Assembly: GCA_937901745.1 (NCBI GenBank)
Contig: CALGSZ010000091.1
Span: forward strand, 1-9,710
Reading direction: 5' to 3'
Source: an uncultured Chloroflexota bacterium
Lineage (GTDB): Bacteria > Chloroflexota > Chloroflexia > Thermomicrobiales > UBA6265
Length of the DNA stretch: 9,710 nucleotides
Shown here: piece after piece, positions 7,001 to 9,710 of the stretch
How the letters are laid out: every line of letters starts with the position of its first letter
Position numbering within the stretch: position 1 is the first letter of the stretch
Translations under genes and position numbers: made by a program
The notes under the pieces: model-generated
Told to the model about the DNA's origin: nothing
The model's database searches: none
The model's input: only the letters and a program-made list of their open reading frames with translations

Positions 7001-9515
7001 AGGCCAGCTGGTTCCGCAGGACGTCCGGCCTACGCAGTTCGCGGCCCGCCAGATTCAGGGCTTCACGAGCCACGTCGATAGCGTCGACGACAGCATCGAA
7101 TGCCGTCTCAACGCCCCGGTAGTAGCTACCCAACTGGGCTGAGTGCTGGTCTTCGGCAGCCTTTAGTTCCTTGGCTAGCTGCTGCCATTCGATGGCCTGT
7201 GGGAGATTTTCTATGACGGCCTTGGTGGTCTTGCCGAGGAGGGTGTGCGCAGCGAGTTCTCTCTTGTCGGCGCGATAGGCACCGCCGAGCTTGCGAATTC
7301 CGCGATGGAGCGTCTCGAACCGGGCCCGCAATGACTCGAGATCGAGTTCCAGAACAGAAGGCTTGAAGAGGCCCGAGAGCGCCTCGGCCTTCTCACGGTA
7401 GGAATCGACCACGGCGCTGAGAACGTTGATGGCTTCGTCCAGCTTCGGAAGAGCGAACGTATCGAGCCAGTCGCCTTCGGGTCGATGCTTCGCTCCTATC
7501 AGATCGGCGAGCGTGACCAGGCGATCCACGACGTCGAGGGTCATCGCTCCGGGCTGCAAGCCGAGACCGTTCGCTAGTTCCCAAGCCATGGCTTCGATGC
7601 GCCCGAGGACCTCGGGCGCATTGCCGTAGAACGCGGACCGTTCGGACAACGAAGCAGCGTCCAGATCCCCGACGAGCTGCAAACCAGCCTTTTCAGTCAA
7701 GGACACCTCAGAATCGAAGACCCGTCGGTAGGCTCCGGCATCAATCGCCGGCCAGTCATTTCCTACGAGTTCGACGAGCTGACGGACGGCGTCTTGGCGG
7801 TCGCGAATCGCACCTTCGAGTTCGCGAACCCGCGCTTCGATGGGTTCCACCGCCTCACGCGAAAGCCACTCGGCCGGCACAGATCGGCGCGCTTGGAGGA
7901 TTCGGAGGACCTCAACCAGGCGCAGCGCGTTTCGCGGTGAATCATTCCACCAAAGTTCGAGATGCTCAGCGACGGCTTTAGCGACGCGGCGGAGGTCCTC
8001 GAGCTTGGCTTTTGCCTCAGCCAGATTGCCCAGAACTGCTCGCTTGCCGGCGAAGGTGGCTGCGTGTGGATCCACGCCGCACCAGAAGAAATCCTCGCCC
8101 AATGAGACCGGAGCCCAGGCCCGGGCGAGATCCTCTGCAACGTCCAGAATCGCTTGAAATTTGTCGAGTTCAAGGCGCTGATCGATCGAGTTCGGCACAG
8201 GCACATCCGGAGCCCAGTCCAGTTGCAGTACGCGGCCGATCGCCTGATGGAGCGATCGCTGCAGAGGCTGTCGCGTTTCGTTCATCGCCTCGGCATATGC
8301 GGACAGCTCGCTCCGGTGGGAAGCCAACTTGTGCAGCTCGGCCGGCGACATACGAGGAAGCGGCTGGGGATGTTTCCGTAGCGATTCGTACAGAGCTCGC
8401 GCTACCTCCTTCCGAGTCGCCTTGTGGGAGTGGAGCTCCAGGAGGTAGTCACCCAGCCCTTTGTCGTCCAGGCGTGCCTTCACGACCTCCAGCGCGGCGA
8501 TCTTCTCGCTGACGAATAGGACCGTCTTTCCGTCCCGGATCGCCTGGGCGATGATGTTGGCGATCGTCTGGCTCTTGCCTGTCCCTGGAGGGCCATCCAT
8601 CACGAAGCTGTGGCCCTGACGAGCTGCCACCATGCATCGCCGTTGGCTGGCATCGGCGTCGAGTATGGTCGCCAGCTTCTCCGGAGGGTGCGTTTCGTCA
8701 AGCTCGTCCTCGGTCGGGGGATCGAAACCCAGGTCGGTGTCAGCGTCTGCTCCCAACGCCAGCGTCTGAATCAGGACGCTGTCGCAGATGAGGTCTTCGT
8801 TGTCCTTGAGGTCCTTGTACATGACCTCCTTGTGGAAGGAGAACACGTCGACGGCCATCTGCGGCTGGACCGACCACCCTTCGACGACGACATTTCGACG
8901 CACCTCGTCCAAATACGCGCCGACGTCGAGCTCATCGACCTCCCCGAGCGACGGTAGTGTGATACCGAAATCGGTCTCCAACTTGACCGCGAGCGCGGGG
9001 TTTACGACGGGCTCCTCGTTGGCGAAGACGAGATGGTGGCGATCGCGAGGGTTTGCCCGATCGAGTTTGACCGGTATGAGAACGAGCGGGCTTTCGACCC
9101 GTTCCTCGATCTCCGAGTCGATCCATTGGACGAACCCGGCCGCGAGGTAGAGAATCCAGATCCCCTTGTCCATCGCCTCCTGGATGGCGCGGCGCTCCAG
9201 AGTGCGAAGTGCGTTTTCTACCTCTCTCGCATCCGAGCGGTGTGTGACCAGCTCGCTCGGCCTTGGAGGCTGCACCTCGAGTGGATCAACACGCTTTTCG
9301 CCCGGTTTTGGCTGAGGCAGATCCGGAGGGAGATAAAACTCCCACGATCCTCTGTTCAGGAGCGTCTTCACGACCAAATCGAGGTCGGGTCGTTCGATCC
9401 GCAGAGATGCAGCAGCCGTTGGCCGGTAATACAACACACGGTCGCGCCGCGACAGGTTGATGAGATCGTCCCGCCATCGGCGCACTTGCGCTCTGACGCG
9501 GTCGAGGTTGGTCAT
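4035..9515 (-). CDS. DUF4011 / SF1 helicase / MTES_1575 nuclease / DUF3320 protein (about 1826 aa)
   Basis: A very large cytoplasmic helicase-nuclease. Numbering from ATG 9515: about 5-265 is DUF4011-like (RRWRDDLINLSRRDRVLYYRP near the start). Walker A GPPGTGKS is at 308-315. About 500-1120 is a long helical, coiled-coil-like insert. DEAS (Walker B) is at 1207-1210, GDQQQLPPT at 1231-1239, LRWHYRSQHEAL at 1278-1289, QGDERD at 1405-1410 and LNVAITRARRR at 1442-1452; these are UPF1/DNA2-like superfamily 1 motifs. About 1502-1582 is a Vsr-like MTES_1575 nuclease with D1531, then E1548-C-D1550-G and H1555. About 1658-1731 is DUF3320-like, followed by a winged-helix-like tail. All key helicase residues are present, so it should be active. 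The frame extends to GTG 9602, but the extra 29 residues lack a ribosome binding site and family similarity, while AGAGAAG lies 8 bases before ATG 9515. Known relatives occur in defence islands; an anti-foreign-DNA role is inferred. Confidence 0.9.
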   Translation of the reverse strand: MTNLDRVRAQVRRWRDDLINLSRRDRVLYYRPTAAASLRIERPDLDLVVKTLLNRGSWEFYLPPDLPQPKPGEKRVDPLEVQPPRPSELVTHRSDAREVENALRTLERRAIQEAMDKGIWILYLAAGFVQWIDSEIEERVESPLVLIPVKLDRANPRDRHHLVFANEEPVVNPALAVKLETDFGITLPSLGEVDELDVGAYLDEVRRNVVVEGWSVQPQMAVDVFSFHKEVMYKDLKDNEDLICDSVLIQTLALGADADTDLGFDPPTEDELDETHPPEKLATILDADASQRRCMVAARQGHSFVMDGPPGTGKSQTIANIIAQAIRDGKTVLFVSEKIAALEVVKARLDDKGLGDYLLELHSHKATRKEVARALYESLRKHPQPLPRMSPAELHKLASHRSELSAYAEAMNETRQPLQRSLHQAIGRVLQLDWAPDVPVPNSIDQRLELDKFQAILDVAEDLARAWAPVSLGEDFFWCGVDPHAATFAGKRAVLGNLAEAKAKLEDLRRVAKAVAEHLELWWNDSPRNALRLVEVLRILQARRSVPAEWLSREAVEPIEARVRELEGAIRDRQDAVRQLVELVGNDWPAIDAGAYRRVFDSEVSLTEKAGLQLVGDLDAASLSERSAFYGNAPEVLGRIEAMAWELANGLGLQPGAMTLDVVDRLVTLADLIGAKHRPEGDWLDTFALPKLDEAINVLSAVVDSYREKAEALSGLFKPSVLELDLESLRARFETLHRGIRKLGGAYRADKRELAAHTLLGKTTKAVIENLPQAIEWQQLAKELKAAEDQHSAQLGSYYRGVETAFDAVVDAIDVAREALNLAGRELRRPDVLRNQLALGGEPDPDLKALAEELKNIKNDFVASAQQLVPSAQSVLSLPIDEAASWFRECAPHIRVLATEAARLEELAGRTMHLRAVRAALEARAKAHEVDQALSSNWEQDKALLGEAYIGINTDWERITSDLEWVKKLRNAIDAPVDPITAQCLLSCEMAPEPLQDAAKSWTAARDAVLDHFERDRAGELVQVLESSFLDSEELLGRMTDTIGQIDDWVAFSRARNRLAELGLGEASEHLIHLRVDAQEVVPAIERAVLAAWVDSVMESDARLTKYRSDDRDALVEEFKNLDEKFIDRAAGVVMEAANHRRPKTNRGAAGIIEREGQKKRRHMPVRELIAATAEVVQAIKPCFMMSPLSVSQFIPPGLRFDMVVIDEASQVKPADAANCIYRGRQLIVAGDQQQLPPTTFFEAVSMDGGDEYEEGQIDEFESVLDLAKAGGIESLPLRWHYRSQHEALITYSNYSFYDGRLITFPGALDEAEDVGIEFFYVNGIYRRGGARDNPIEAEKVAERVLFHAERHPDLSLGVVAFSEAQAATIEYVLDQKRRERPDLDRFFSEDRLSGFFVKNLENVQGDERDIMIFSIGYGPDEMGKITMNFGPLNKEGGHRRLNVAITRARRRVEVVSSLRASDFQPTNSMGVRHLHRYLEFAERGMSALALDISDDRRDAESPFEEEVLRLVTSWGFLAQPQVGVADYRIDIGVRDPARPGRYILGIECDGAMYHSSKVARDRDRLRQQVLERLGWQIYRIWGTAWYRNRANEAARLREAIESAMRGEYHKSRRNPATKIEVQYEELDFEQPPGWAQEYVVCKPRARSFYSMTDPAARRYLEEGIEQIVAVEGPIHIDLALRRLRTAWGAGRAGNQIRSSFESALLAVSDRGAVKLDRYRFLWPPQMGTPPVRYPSGDPESIRRIEFVAREELDLALLRFIQDARRIEEDDLTFSVARLFGWHRRGPEISQGLDDSVRRLLDSGKVRRDGGYLVAVDDEPISQVSQ

Positions 9516-9523
9516 GTTCCACG

Positions 9524-9530
9524 CTTCTCT
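9524..9530 (-). promoter_or_regulatory. Ribosome binding site of the helicase-nuclease gene
   Basis: The minus strand reads AGAGAAG, eight bases before ATG 9515. It is moderate in quality, but it is the only purine-rich run near a candidate start and supports ATG 9515 over GTG 9602. Confidence 0.4.
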
Positions 9531-9558
9531 GGGTACAGCGACGCGGAGACCGTACCGA

Positions 9559-9588
9559 AGGATACCGACATTTCGCCTAGGTCGTGAA
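9559..9588 (-). promoter_or_regulatory. Possible weak promoter of the helicase/CBS-HEPN operon
   Basis: On the minus strand TTCACG (9583-9588) and TATCCT (9559-9564) are separated by 18 bp. Each matches four of six positions of the sigma-70-type -35 and -10 hexamers. Transcription would begin roughly 40 bases before ATG 9515. The left arm of the 13-bp inverted repeat lies in the spacer and touches the -35 element, which would suit repression. The match is weak and could be chance. Confidence 0.22.
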
Positions 9589-9642
9589 GCCCATCTGCTC
9601 ACGAGGTGTCAACACCGCTTCGACCTGTTACGACCTAGGCGA
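9573..9642. repeat. 13-bp perfect inverted repeat upstream of the helicase operon
   Basis: TCGCCTAGGTCGT at 9573-9585 is the exact reverse complement of ACGACCTAGGCGA at 9630-9642, with 44 bp between the arms. The arms start 57 bp apart. Nested inside are GAAGC/GCTTC (9586-9590, 9617-9621) and GGTGT/ACACC with a 2-base loop (9605-9609, 9612-9616). CGACCT is also directly repeated at 9621 and 9631. The layout fits paired operators for a dimeric or tetrameric regulator, or a leader RNA structure if transcription starts upstream of it. Confidence 0.6.
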
Positions 9643-9710
9643 CGAAGTGACAGCTGTACCTGTCTACAGGCTGGCTCGACGCGACCGCAGCGACGTAGAG
9701 GAGAAGCGAG
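9603..9710. other. Upstream intergenic region at right edge
   Basis: No gene is supported here. All three minus-strand frames reach a stop within this stretch (the longest ends at the TGA immediately before GTG 9602), so a neighbouring minus-strand gene may end here, but the piece is too short to judge. Content is mainly the palindromes described separately. TTGACA is present on the minus strand (9607-9612) without a matching -10 element. Confidence 0.4.
9650..9670. repeat. Two adjacent short palindromes upstream of the operon
   Basis: ACAGCTGT (9650-9657) is a perfect 8-bp palindrome, and CCTGT-CT-ACAGG (9659-9670) is a 5-bp stem with a 2-base spacer just beside it. They could be a regulator site or the 3' hairpin of a gene beyond the right edge. 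No T run follows on either strand. Confidence 0.35.

Noticed and set aside
6480..7142. 220-residue plus-strand open frame inside the helicase gene
   Set aside because: Antisense shadow of the helical insert in GC-rich DNA. The minus-strand frame is continuous and carries all helicase motifs.
9516..9602. 29-residue N-terminal extension of the helicase from GTG 9602
   Set aside because: No ribosome binding site before the GTG. The extension overlaps the inverted-repeat arm and possible promoter, and the DUF4011-like part begins right after ATG 9515.
9607..9612. Perfect TTGACA on the minus strand as a -35 box
   Set aside because: No acceptable -10 hexamer lies 16-18 bp downstream, and the hexamer is part of the GGTGT/ACACC palindrome.
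1..9710. CRISPR arrays, tRNA or rRNA genes, insertion sequences
   Set aside because: No regularly spaced direct repeats, no cloverleaf-like or rRNA-like segments and no transposase-like protein were seen on either strand.

Overview
The window looks like chromosomal DNA from a high-GC actinobacterium. The coding strands strongly prefer G or C at third positions, and the lipoprotein at the left edge has a short Arg-rich signal peptide followed by a Thr/Ser/Ala/Pro linker, as in many Acidimicrobiia-type actinobacteria. The lineage is an inference from style only; there is no rRNA or other marker gene.

Left part (1-2383): a nutrient-uptake locus. On the minus strand is the 5' portion of a sugar-type ABC-transporter substrate-binding lipoprotein, cut by the window edge. 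Across a short AT-rich spacer, on the plus strand, is a transcriptional regulator with an N-terminal sensor region, a degenerate GGDEF-like domain and a C-terminal winged helix. The divergent layout suggests that the regulator controls the transporter.

Middle (2384-2644): a 261-base convergent gap with only weak hairpins and no recognisable gene.

Right part (2645-9515, minus strand): an apparent two-gene operon, read from right to left. The first gene encodes a protein of about 1826 residues: a DUF4011-type N-terminus, a superfamily 1 helicase split by a very long helical insert, an MTES_1575/Vsr-like nuclease and a DUF3320-type C-terminus. The second gene follows after 64 bases (37 from the upstream ATG) and encodes a 441-residue protein with an Mrr_N-like winged helix, a linker domain, a CBS pair and a C-terminal HEPN-like domain with an R-N-x3-H motif. 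This second protein has the parts of a ligand-gated RNase. Together the genes resemble a nucleic-acid sensor or processor with a regulated effector, so the pair is the best candidate for an undescribed (probably anti-phage) system here. The defence role is inferred from domain content, not shown by the sequence.

Right edge (9516-9710): the operon's upstream region is dense in palindromes. It has a 13-bp perfect inverted repeat with arms 44 bp apart, one arm overlapping a possible weak promoter, plus smaller palindromes. This suggests tight transcriptional control of the operon.
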